DNA from: Desarmillaria ectypa
Lineage: Eukaryota; Basidiomycota; Agaricomycetes; Agaricales; Physalacriaceae
Direction of reading: 5' to 3'
NCBI GenBank assembly: GCA_030407005.1
Contig: JAUDYN010000010.1
Location: forward strand, 1-64,000
DNA: 64,000 bases
Positions 34,856 to 45,793 of this stretch are shown here, piece after piece. The stretch's first letter is position 1. Each line of letters starts with the position of its first letter. The translations under genes and the position numbers were made by a program. Below the pieces are notes generated by a model that searched no databases, was not told where the DNA came from, and was given only the letters and a program-made list of their open reading frames with translations.

Positions 34856-36506
34856 TCAATCATCATTGGTATCACCGGATCGCTTCCAGAATTTGTACTT
34901 CCTCCATAATTCTTTTTTTCCGTGATATTTCAAATATTCCACCTTGAACGCACAACTATTCTGCTCCCGATTGCAGATTTTTATCGAATATGTGGCAAAA
35001 TCTGATGACAGATACCGCTTAGGCTTTCCCTGTGCCGGCTGCGCAAAGCGGAAGGCTAAAATGCGCTTATGGATCTGACTTGCGGTCGCCCTCACCGCAT
35101 CAAATCCAAGAGCTCGAGACACTGCATATATTTTCAGCTCCCAGAGATTTGGCCATGACATTATGAGAGACTCTAATGCTCTATCCTGATGCAGACCATC
35201 AGACAACATTGTTGACCTTAGGATAACGCAAGGGACTCACAACCACGTTGTTTGCTTCTACTAGGGTTCTGGCTTTATCAGCACGCACACACAGTGATTC
35301 CAGACCGCTGCAAAGAGTCAAGGCATCTAGCATGGGATGATCCAAACACCATGCTCCGCTATAGGAGGGCTCGATGCGAACCGTCGTTAGACACCATGAA
35401 TGCAAGGCGATAATATTCAGCAGAAGGTCCTGGATATGGAAATCGTCGGGAGTCGAGCGGGCCCTTGTGCAAAGTGATAGTTCACAAAGTCCTGTATAGG
35501 ACATGAGATACAACATAAGGGCTCTCTCAATACGGTTCGGGAAATATGAGAGAGACACCAAGTGTATTTCATCCTCGCACAATCTATCCCAAAATTCGTT
35601 GGGTAGGGAGATATGCGTATACAGATTTTCCAGGCTATGCAAATGGCGTATAAGTCCGGGTATTTCGTGTGTGTAGAGTTTTGTGTACGTGCTGCCAATT
35701 ATTTGGAAAGTTTTTAAGGTGCCGCAGGTCCCAGGAGGCAACGAACTAAAAAGTACTGAAATCGACTGTCCTTCCTCGAAGTTGGAATACCAGACAGCAA
35801 GATCTAAGCTTTCCATTTCTGTATTGTTGCTGAGGAGAGTAATGAAATGGGGTTTTTCTGATCCTCGATAGTTGAGATTCCGAATATGGCGAAAGGGGGA
35901 ATACGGTACATCCCAGTCCCCGAAATTGCATATCTCAAGGTTGGATATGAATGGTAGATTTCCGAACCGTTCAAACATTAGCTTAGCGTAGCTCGGCCCT
36001 GAATCCCCGCTACTCCTCCAACTGTTGGCAAAAGGGTCATTAATATCAATTGCGCCCATCAAAATCCTACAGAACTCACGATAACGATCTCAATGACACC
36101 ATATGTGGAATAGCTTCAAGGAAGAGGGCATCTAGGGAATCCAATTTATCCTCTCTCTTCTTGATTCTAGCCTCATTGGCGAAACGGGAAGGGTTGGACC
36201 GGAACTTTTGGGGCAAATAGAGGGAAAGACGAGTGATGTGTTGGGCCAGTTTTGGGCCAGACTTAAGTGATTCGAGAAACCAAGGAGCTGAGCTGGAGTG
36301 GCGCGTCCATGATAGATCTATGTGGATTGACTGAAAGACAAGAGGTGTGGCAATGTCTCTGAGAAGCTTGCATGTACGTCGAAGCTGCCGATGTGTTCGA
36401 TTATCTGCCTGAGCGCTTGTTAGCGGCTTCTTTTCAGCATCATAGGGTGAGTTCTCACTTCAAAGGCAATATTTTCCAGGATCTCGCTGGGTAATGAGAG
36501 CAGCAT
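34856..36506 (-). CDS. F-box/LRR protein, family member B
   Basis: Four exons, complement(join(34856..35185,35241..36021,36080..36408,36459..36506)), 495 residues in phase. Exon 1 is the F-box start MLLSLPSEILENIAFE; exon 2 continues with RRTCKLLRDIATPLVFQSI and ends MVSLRSLS; exon 3 carries LRR strands (LEICNFGDWD, IRNLNYRGS, MESLDLAVWY) and the landmark EPSYSGAWCLDHPMLDALTL; exon 4 begins DRALESLIMSWPNLWELKI. The exon pattern equals that of member A: a tiny F-box exon of 16-17 codons and the same phases at each junction. Likely role: SCF ubiquitin-ligase adaptor with unknown target. The C-terminus is very basic (KKELWRKYKFWKR). Confidence 0.8.
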
Positions 36507-37805
36507 CGTGGACGGGTGATAAAGATCGCGAGCGAATGGCGCCCAACGATCTTGAAACGCCTGATCTGCCGAACTCTCGGCTTGAAGCCGCATGTCCAGT
36601 TCAACGGATGCTGATCTCTTATCACTCTTCAATATCGAACAAATGACCGCTGCATGGCCCATCTATGTAAGAAAATAAGTCTCTAGTGCTCATATTTCTT
36701 CTTAAATAACACATTTTGATAGCTCTGCTGGAACTTTCGGCCTGCAAATTTTCTCGTCGCCGACTGTCAGTCAAGAATGAATCCAAGGAAACGGAAGTTG
36801 TTATGAGATTCTGGACGTGCTGTATAGTTATAATAAATCATAGTACAAACAGTAAAGAAACTGTCAATATCCGATATAAAATTTATCATCAGACTGACTC
36901 ATTCTAACGAATTCTCATTGGTGGTTTCGAAGAGGGATAGCAAGAAACCAGAAAATTTCCAAAGTCGCCGAGCGTCATATACTGTTCACAAGAGAGCGAT
37001 AAGATATCGGCCTTTCTAAAGGCATGAAGGGACCCACTTTGATTCTTCCTCAGCGCAATGCATGAGGGTACAGGTTTTTAGGGCATGGGGTATCCTCGTG
37101 TATGAGATACAAGTTCGTCGTCTTTTCCTTGTCAATTTTGTCGTTCCACGTGCAGGTTTCAGGGTTTGCAGCCGAGTAACAATTCTCCGCTTTCTCATTT
37201 CGATATTTCTTGGCGGAGATAATTGATATTCGTTAAGGGACTGATACATAGTCGAAAGTGATGACGAGCGGGGCATTTGGATTTTCGGGATGCTGTTTAA
37301 TATAGGTAGCTTTCATGCTTTTGACGCTATCGATGTTAGCTTTATCTCCATGCTCGCCAGGGCCATGATGAAGTGGCGGTCATGAGGCGTGAGCGTCAGA
37401 GGTACACTTTCTGTCGTTTATTCATTAGTATCAAACTTCCTCTGTAACTACGAACCTTTTACCTTCTCGTATTCGTTGTACATCTAAGTACTGAACTGGA
37501 TATCCAGCTCTCCAGGGAAACTTCTGGCATTCACACGAGCAGTAATATTGGTAGCTGCATCAGAGGCATATCTTCGGCATGATCGAGTCATTGCCCTGTG
37601 CAGTGTTAATCGGGATGGACTTGAATCTGTATAAGTGCTATTTGAACATACCTTATGTTCGAACAGTGCTTGTATGCAATTGGAGAGTCGATGTAAGTCT
37701 TTCACATCCTCTATATGATCCACACCCTTCACTTTACAGTCAAGAAAGCGATTCGTCCTTTACCGTCGTCATATCGTACTAATTATTCCGCATTTCGGAT
37801 GCGTA
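36507..37805. other. Intergenic between divergent F-box-related genes
   Basis: No supported gene. Short frames only. Confidence 0.4.
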
Positions 37806-38560
37806 CTATGGAGCATATGGCTTCATGAATGACATATCGATATACAAGGCAAGTATTGATGATGTTGTCAGGCCCTTGAAACGCTCCTCGAAGGTCGAGA
37901 AGAAAGGTTGCATGGAAGTTGGCAAAGGGAAATATGAAGTCGTCTTAAGTAAATGATTTATGGCCTTGTAGTGCAGTGCCTCTGCGATATATTCGTGAGA
38001 TCCCTCATTCCGAAACTTTCCTCGAAAGTGAAATAACAGCGTGTTAAACGAAACGTCATAAGGGCTTGGTTGTATTTCGGAAACTGAGAGGTGATACAGC
38101 CTAGAGCATGGCACACCCATCACGTGCTTCTACGCTGAAGAAAGATACACCGAAAATAGTGGGATGACCGCATAACAAAGTGGATGAAGGAAGTAGCGTG
38201 CAAACTGAGAGATGTCCTGCCGACGGCTGACAGCTATGAACAATGATGCTTTGACGTGATCAGGAGGCAAGGGAACTGAGTGAAGGTTACGCCAAACTCC
38301 TTTGATGATACCCGCACAGACCGATTCGGTCTGATACCGGATTGACAGAGAGGCAAGGCTGTCTAACAATTCTTGTGCCGCTGAATTCTACAGGCGTGAT
38401 GAGCTTTCCGCTGAAATAGTTGAAATATGTAAAGTTTTCCTACCCTTTCTTTCAGCATTGAAAGAGAGAAGTATTCGGCAGTGGTGGCCGTGATCTCTAT
38501 GACGGAGCAGTTCGTTGGCAACTTGTTGTGGCCGGCCCGGAATCAAATTCGATACCATCA
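37806..38560 (-). pseudogene. Unassigned, possibly decayed gene
   Basis: Two adjacent minus-strand frames (38369-38130 and 38123-37806) share composition and could be one gene interrupted by a stop at about 38130, or two exons. They include AGIIKGVWRNLHSVPLPPDH, ARYFLHPLCYAVIPLFSVY and SEIQPSPYDVSFNTLLFHF. Upstream, 38500-38560 gives LPTNCSVIEITATTAEYFSL, faintly like an F-box start. I do not recognise the family. It sits between F-box genes B and C, so a decayed relative is a guess. Confidence 0.3.
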
Positions 38561-38730
38561 ATGCCGCGGCATTTCCGGCAATGCTTTAACATCACAATGA
38601 TCGTGACCAAGCGCAGCACCAAGACAGTATAGCCTCAATCCTGTTCTTGTTTGTAAGGAAGCCATATCTGTTGCACTCTTTGAGTCTCCGACTTCGTCAC
38701 AAAATCACTCGGGCATTGTGCTTGACCACG

Positions 38731-40338
38731 ATGTTTTCCTCGCTTCCTTTCGAATTGTTATGCAGAATTGCCTCTCTAGTATGTAAAACAGCATTTTGGG
38801 AACACAATACCGAAGGACCTCACTCATCCATTTGTTCGTCACAGCTCAGCCTTGAAGAAAAAAAGAATCTACGGTTGACTTCTAAGAAGCTCTGCGGTCC
38901 AGCCACTCCTCTAGTTTTTGAATCGGTATCCCTCTCTCTCAATCAAGATCGTCGTTACCAGGAATGCATGTCATTTCTTGAAGCATTGTGCAAGAAAATT
39001 GACTTGGCTCAGTACATACAAATTCTTCGCATCCATGGATCGTTCGACCCACCTTACGAAAGAGGTGGATTTTGGTATGAAATAACGAACGGAAGGCGGC
39101 GCACTATTCGTTTGATTGTGAGGCGTCTTCTTGGGGCTATACCATCTCTTGTTTCATTACAATCGTTGTAGTAAGTATTGTCACCCTTGCATTCTACGTA
39201 CTTGTACTCATCTTCGAATCCGTAGTTTCTCTGGCTTTTATCCGGGAGAGCTGGGTTCGTCCTCAGTAAACGCCATAATGCTCGCTCTGAGCAATCTTCC
39301 GCGTCTTTCTCTTCTTAACATCGGTCTTCATCATGGCCAGGCATCATATCTTGACTTCCATGACCTTGACAACATCAGCTTTAACGGAAAGCGCATGCTA
39401 AATATCGTCCCTTCCCTTGTAGCCCGCAGTCCAAATCTAACGCGGTTACGTCTGTCATCCTCTCACCCAACGGGAACTGTACCTGCAACTGCCCTGAGCA
39501 TCTTCTCTGGTCTTCATAAAGGAAGGCTCAGTTGCGTAGAGCAGCTAACCGTGGAGGGCGCTCTCATATTACCCACACCTGACGTTCCAATAATTGTACC
39601 ACACCTTCGTCATTTAACTTCCCTCCGGATCCACATCGCCGACGTTGCTGAGGAATTTTGGTTCGCTCTACGAATTGAGATGATCCATCTACGAGACGTA
39701 TCTGTGGACATTGTGAATGATGCCCTTCTGGAGTACCTCGAGTCATACTCTGGCGTCAGATCCATGATGCTTATCACGGAACAGGAAGTCGATAACAGCT
39801 CCTCCAAGTTCTGGAATAAAATCCTTCCTAGACATACTAATACCCTTATGGAACTGTACGTTCAACCCAAGTACGCCGGTGGATGGTGTCTTGATACCAG
39901 ATCACTCGATTCTATAAGACAGTGCAAGCGTCTTGAGATCCTTCGGGTAAAAGTCGACCAGGAGACACTAGATGCAGAGGACGAAACAAATATAATCGTA
40001 GGTCCCAATGTACAGCTGTATTTTGACTACTAACATTCACTTTTCAGACCCGAGCTCTAGAAGGCCTTTATGAGTGGCCGTGTCTTAAAAACCTCGAATT
40101 TGTTTCCATTCAGACACCCGTCATTGCCCGTTTCCTAAGCAGCGACGACTTTGATGCAGTTCAGAGAATTGTCGTTCTCTTTCGCTGTATCAAGCCCACG
40201 GAGGGCGCTCTTCGTCTGAAGGTATCCACCAATTACGTCGATCATCGTCTATCGAGGCGTAAGTCCGACCCTGAAGTATATTCGTTCAAGGAGATTTATA
40301 GGTGGTTCGGTTTCGGGCCTCCTCCAGACGACGAGTGA
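38731..40338 (+). CDS. F-box/LRR protein, family member C
   Basis: Three exons, join(38731..39170,39226..39997,40048..40338), 500 residues in phase. Starts MFSSLPFELLCRIASLVCKT, followed by LRLTSKKLCGPATPLVFESV, the same order as in members A and B. The LRR part has SNLPRLSLLNIGL, RSPNLTRLRLSSS, VEQLTVEGALILP and the family landmark QPKYAGGWCLDTRSLDSI; the last exon starts TRALEGLYEWPCLKNLEF. The splice after SLQSL and the one before TRALEGL match those of members A and B, while the first intron, which follows the F-box start in those genes, is missing. ATG 38731 is chosen over 38647 because the F-box begins there. Likely SCF adaptor; target unknown. Confidence 0.82.
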
Positions 40339-41814
40339 TGCCCTTCTCGTTAACCATAGACCGACTATGTCTATCTATAATACATATGCTTGGTACATCA
40401 AAATGAAACGCTATTCTCCGTGATCAGTAGCTCAGCAGTTCCTCGAATGGCTGAATCACGAGAGCAGTGACGCAGCATGAAACATCTTACCACCATACCC
40501 GGTCAATCATCGCGGTAAGGTGAAAGAATAAGTCGCAAACATTTTCCTCGCACTACCGGTGAAGCCGATCTCAAACATTAGCAAGATCATTCGAAAAAGC
40601 TAGGTGTCTGATTGGAGTATCCTAAGATAGCCCACAGATTGGGGGGATTGAGCTCCTTCTTCAGGTGCATCTAATCTTACATTTGGCGCATCGAGCTGCT
40701 CAGGCCAGTCGGCGGAACAAGCTGGCGCCACCATATCTTTACAGCGAACGAAAGAGATTTCACGGAACTTGCATCATCTAAATATCACATAAGTGGAGCA
40801 CCCAAGGCATGAAATTTTGAAAGGTAAAATTTAATGATACGTCATTATTTTCATGATACCCTAAGCATTGATTGATAATGATACGCACCCGTACTTATGT
40901 GGACGTGTCGCCCCAAGCCCGGTCGGCCAAGCACCTATGTGCGATCTCGTGACTGTATTCCCACGCCGCAGACGCGGGCTGCACGGTCGCGTCTTGATCG
41001 CGTCGACAATGCTTACTCCTCTCATGCTAGATTTTTTTCTCCACAGATAGCTTAAAGGACACCAAACCATTATATATACAACGGTTCCTTGCACCATAAT
41101 CCCAAAATTCTGCTTGATTTCATTGGCAGTAGAGACTGAAGTGATTACAAAAAATCACAGACTCTAACTCTATCCCATCGCAGCATAGTTGTTCAACGGC
41201 CTTCTATGCTAACTTCTTGATGCAAACATTATCAATGGTCTCAGAATTTCTCCGTGTTCTCATGCTCGTGTGAGATAGCACAAGACTGGTCTCTAATCGC
41301 ACAGCGTCCACATCTCCGTAGAGCTGCTACGCAACGATGGTTGGCCGTTCCCGAAATATCTTGTCCGATATCCTGAGGTATAAGTGATAGTATGTTGCCT
41401 TTCTTTCAAGTTTCACGACGAATGATTGTAGATATCAAAACCTTTTATACACTGAGGTCCTTGTTTACTCAAAATGTTGATCATTCGTGTAATGGTTAAT
41501 TTTGCGGAGATTAACGTAGGGATAAGCGCTGTGTAATGGAATACAATTTAGAGTGTCCTAGTTCCCATTTCGTTTGTGAAGTCAAACCAGTCGTAACGGC
41601 AAGAGGTATATCCAAGTTTATTTCAGTCTTTGATATGATGAAGCACAGGCGCTGTTCGTACCGCATTTCCCAAGGTTCCAAGAATACGTCATACAGGAGT
41701 AGTATACTGTACATAATGCAGGGTATAAGAATAATTTAGGAGCTGCGTGAGGTGCGAATGATCTTCCATAACAGACAAATGAGATTAAATAGTTGAAACG
41801 AAACACTTAAACAC
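40339..41814. other. Intergenic, no gene supported
   Basis: Short frames only. The triplicate ACACTTAAAC near 41806-41822 is a small direct repeat. Two convergent genes flank the stretch. Confidence 0.4.
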
Positions 41815-43427
41815 TTAAACACTTCTCCTCCAAGCCGGCCTCGAGTTGTTCGGAACGACTGGTGACTGATACTCTCTATACAACGAGCGAGCGTCCCATT
41901 CTAAAGGTCCATTCTCAGGCGACGAAGAGCTCGGAGACGAAGGGCATCCAACAAGGCTTGGCCCAATGCCATCTATAATGATCTTGAATGCAGATCGCCC
42001 TCGATGGAGCTCTCCATTCGCAAACTGCTCCTGTATCGTTTCGTGTACCATAGGATCATACCATAATGTATGGATGATCTGCCGTTCCATTTCGAACACA
42101 TCTGAAAACCTACTGCCCAATCAGATGACGGACGATGCCTGAATAGCAAAATGCACCGCACTGCGATGTAAAATCAGAGAACACTTCTTCATAGACATTT
42201 TCGACAGATATCTGGGATCTAAGGTTTTCGAGGGAAAGTTGTTTTATTCGTTCGTGTTTAATCTGACAAGGTGGGATCAGTCAAGACGAAAGGAGTTCAT
42301 TACGGATTGATGACATACCATGTTAGCTAGTCGATACATAGATTTTGGGGAGCAGGTAGGGAAGTCATCAGATTCACGTGCTCGGGTTTCGCGGACACTG
42401 TTCAGGATCGAGAAGCACAGACGGCCCGTGTATAGATAAAGAAGTAGACATTTCCACCTATTACGGGATTAGTCCGAGCCGAGAGAAGACAGGGTGAATG
42501 TATGTACGTTCTGTATGAAACATGGTTCAAAACGCAAGCTTGCCCCATTCTACGAAGACGCGGAGAGTCTAAACCAGAATGATCTATGGAGCACCTAGAT
42601 TATGGAATGAGGATTTTTGCCAGACCGCACGTTAGAGAAGAACCTACCAGTCATCTTCCTCCAGTTCCTCATCCAAGTCGCTATCGTTGCCATAATCATA
42701 TTCATCCGTGACATTGTCAGAGGGAAAGCCATCGACAATATTTTGAGTTATGACTGCAATAAAATTTAGCATCTAACGGCCAGGGTTCATGGCTAAAGAA
42801 AGGGTAATTACCACGGTCAAGGCTGTCCGTTATATTCAACAATGCACGTTTGCTCCCAAAAAGAGCCTTTCGTCGACTGACTCTTCCGCCATATGACCGT
42901 TGACTGTACAAGTAGAAGGTAATGTCAAAAAGCTCCCCGGTCTTTATAGCGTCGTGAAACACTCTCGATGCCCTTGCAGGAGATACAGCACAGACGGCGG
43001 GAGAAGGGACCGAAGTCCTAAGAAAAGAGATTGTAAACTCGAATACCAAATTGGCATCCGGTCCGACAAGCATTTTCCTAGGATCGATTCTAGCGGCAAT
43101 GAACATTTTGGGTCGAGGCGTTGCCACCATAGTGGGTCCTAGGGAATATGCACGTGCTGGAGATATAGCCATTAGCCCAGAAATGGACATCGCATAGCCT
43201 TGGAAGTCTGTACTGTCTGGTGTGATATAGCCGAAGTCCACTTTTATTTCTCTTTGCTCTTCCGCGGTTTCGGAAGAGCGAACGAAGAAGGTCCATCCCA
43301 AGGAAGAAGTAAAGCCTTTCTGGGGGTACCGATGCTGATGAAAATCGCTGGGGAACGTGAAAGTCGTCTTTACGGTCAGGGGGTCCACGGAGACAATCCG
43401 ATGTGGTTCTGTAAGAAGCATAGTCAT
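41815..43427 (-). CDS. MATH-BTB-like protein, member 1 (inverted)
   Basis: Six exons, complement(join(41815..42109,42162..42262,42319..42457,42508..42594,42648..42753,42815..43427)), 446 residues in phase. Exon 1 has a MATH/TRAF-like sandwich (TFFVRSS, IKVDFGYI, LVFEFTISFLR) running into FDITFYLYSQRSYGGRVSRR, the first strand of a BTB fold, and GSKRALLNIT. Then come an acidic linker (DSDLDEELEEDD), WKCLLLYLYTGRL, CSPKSMYRLAN and LSLENLRSQISVENVYEEVF, the standard second half of Agaricomycete BTB proteins. Such proteins bridge Cul3 ubiquitin ligases to targets through the MATH part. Junction phases agree with members 2 and 3 at every shared intron. No target can be named. Confidence 0.75.
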
Positions 43428-44080
43428 GACTGCGGCTAGACGCGGCTAATTCACGAGCTGTAGTTGTTCGTGGTAAACTAGCCGTACAGCGAGGGCAAGA
43501 CGTGGTAGACCCTCGTTAAGGTGGTGGTAAACTGGAAAGGATGGTATCAGCTGTTGGCTGCTGCTTTGACTCAAAGGTACTCAAGTGACGGCGTGAAGAT
43601 AAAAAATCCTGAAACAGTGCAAGGACGTTCTGAAACATCGGCCGTATGATAGATGCTGTCAGAAGCGCATCGAGAAAGACCAACACTGCCATTCATGATT
43701 GCCGCGTGGCAATTCATAATGAGGATTTGTAGGATTCGGCCCCGACCAAAAAACTTTCAAGTGCATGTTGCCAGATATAAATCCAGTCCAGATCTATTCG
43801 AGGTCGAGGTACGAAGCATTCTCTTAGGAAAGGGTGTCTGATGGAATCCTGCAGGTACAGAACTTAAGCTTCGGTGAGCGATGGTAATATACATAAAAAT
43901 CCACCCGTTACCTTCGGACATAGGAATGGAAGGATTCGACTCCACATGGCGACTAGGTAGGTCTCCCCCTCATGGACTAGAACGAAGGGCTGTGGCAGAT
44001 TGAAAATTTTCGGGCCCTCGGTCCGATCCCCGCATCTCTCCCACTAACCATCGTCTCATCTCCGATCTTTGGCTGTTTGA
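43428..44080. other. Shared upstream region of two divergent genes
   Basis: Lies between the inverted MATH-BTB gene and the glycosyltransferase-like gene. A partial tRNA-Phe-like match at 43965-44020 was examined and rejected. No other feature seen. Confidence 0.4.
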
Positions 44081-45239
44081 ATGGCCTTTGGTCTCTCTCT
44101 TTGGAGATTTAGAGCGCTTTTTGGACTTTTCGTCTTCGCCTTATTTTTATTTGTTTTATACAATTTCGCCGTGTTCCAAGAATCCTCCATAGTCATTCAC
44201 GAGCCAGTGTCGAATACGACCAACTCGACATCGGTACCACTGCCCAAAGTTCTTTTGGTATCGGCCTTCTATCCTATTTCCACGTCAAACCACAGAGCCT
44301 CCGAGTACAGGCAATGGCTCTCCGCTTTTTTGGGTCAAATAACCACTGGCATCTACCTGTTTACCTCTCCGGGTATGGAGGAAGTCGTGCGGGACCTCAG
44401 AGGCTCTCGGCCTATCATTATTAACACCACATATACCTCGCCCTTCAGCATACCCCCTCTACGTGGCTGCATCGACAAATATGTTGAAATGCAGGGCTTG
44501 GACCGCCGACCGGGGGAGCATTCAGCGGAGCTGTACGCAATGAGGAATGGCAAACCGTTCTTTGTCTACGAAGCGATGAGAAATTTGAGCGTGGAGTACG
44601 ATTATGCATTTTGGACAGACGTAGGGAGCTGGGGGACTGGCTATGGTAGTATTGCTTGGCCCGACGCCATGACCACCCAAGAAGTCTTGGCAACCGGGCA
44701 GGAGGCTAGTGACCGCATTTTCTTTCCCATCCATGCGCTTCCTCATACAACCATGAAATACTGGGGGGACCAACTCGGACCCATAGACAATGATTTCAGC
44801 CAAAGTCGGTCTTCGTTCCTACCCTCCTTCGGAATATTTATAAATAAATTAAAAAAACATAGGTTCGTTCTTCGGTGGCTCCTTACAGGCACTAGACTGG
44901 TGGCAAGGGATGTTTTATCGGTACCACGATAATTACCTCTCGCAAGGTGTCTTTGTCGGCGACGATCGGACGCTTGCTAATGCTCTTTTCCTTCTTTTTC
45001 CGTCCCGTGTCCTCACGGTTGACCTCAACGTTTGTGAAAACTATATGTATCTCTTTTCTAGCCCTTCAGATAGGCAGCGCATACACAACACGTGGAATAT
45101 GTGGGACTGGTGGGGATCCTGGAATGACAAATATGTCAAGCAATCGTGTTTGACGTCGAGGGCGGTGAACATGATAGATGTTTTGAAAGCACGATTTGGG
45201 CAGGGCTGGACTCCGCCTAGGGCGACCTTGGTGGGCTAA
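44081..45239 (+). CDS. Type II membrane protein, glycosyltransferase-like (HtrL/YibB-like)
   Basis: Two exons, join(44081..44804,44863..45239), 366 residues in phase. A short N-terminal tail and one hydrophobic helix (FGLFVFALFLFVLYNFAVF) give a type II membrane topology, as for Golgi enzymes. The lumenal part begins VLLVSAFYPI with a YRQWLSAFLGQITTGIYLFT strand, then YDYAFWTDVGSWG, which resembles the DxD-type site of GT-A glycosyltransferases, and GGSLQALDWWQGMFYRYHDN, GVFVGDDRTLANALFLLFP. The order VSAFY / YLFT / YDYxFWTDVG / GGS.../ DDxTLxN resembles the HtrL/YibB family; sugar and acceptor are unknown. The splice at 44804/44863 restores SSFFGGS. It lies between MATH-BTB genes 1 and 2. 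Confidence 0.6.
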
Positions 45240-45737
45240 AGCAGGGTACGTGACTGCGGTCTCTACTTCTGCGCTCTGCTTAGTCTTCGTGATTCTCAGG
45301 CTCATTCAATCACGGACTTTTGTACTAAGTACTACCATTATTATATCATCGATGTTCATACCATCGCTCTCTTATAAAGACCATTTCAGTCAAGGGAACG
45401 CTCTCCACAAGTGACGCGCCGGCTTCATGTGACCTCAGTACTTCTCCGAAACGAATTTTAGGGGGTACTTCGGGGATGAAGAAGATATCGTGTCGCACCT
45501 CGGAGTGGTGCCGCAGCCAGGAATGGGACGACTCTTGTGCTGTGAAACTCGTTTATTCTCTAATGAACGCTGTAACCTGACAAACACCTAGACCATGCAC
45601 ACCTGTGCCTTTAGCTTGTGCAGCTCGAGTATACCTTGCTTTATATGCACGTCAGCATACACGCCTGCTACCAGCGTGCAATACTACCAATGAATACGCA
45701 TGCGGCAGCTGCATGGTTTCCGACGGAGAAGCTGCAC
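45240..45737. other. Intergenic, no gene seen
   Basis: Downstream flank of the membrane protein gene and promoter region of MATH-BTB member 2. Confidence 0.4.
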
Positions 45738-45747
45738 GTATATAAAG
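45738..45747 (+). promoter_or_regulatory. TATA box of MATH-BTB member 2
   Basis: GTATATAAAG lies about 50 bp upstream of the ATG at 45794. It is the cleanest TATA sequence in this part of the window. Confidence 0.5.
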
Positions 45748-45793
45748 GGCCAGCTTCATTCGAACCCGTTTTCACCTCGTCTCCATCAGCGAC

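Noticed and set aside
43950..44030. tRNA-Phe-like stretch (CAGATTGAAAATTTTCG then GGTCCGATCCC)
   Set aside because: The anticodon loop looks right but the T-stem and acceptor stem do not pair; at most a decayed relic.
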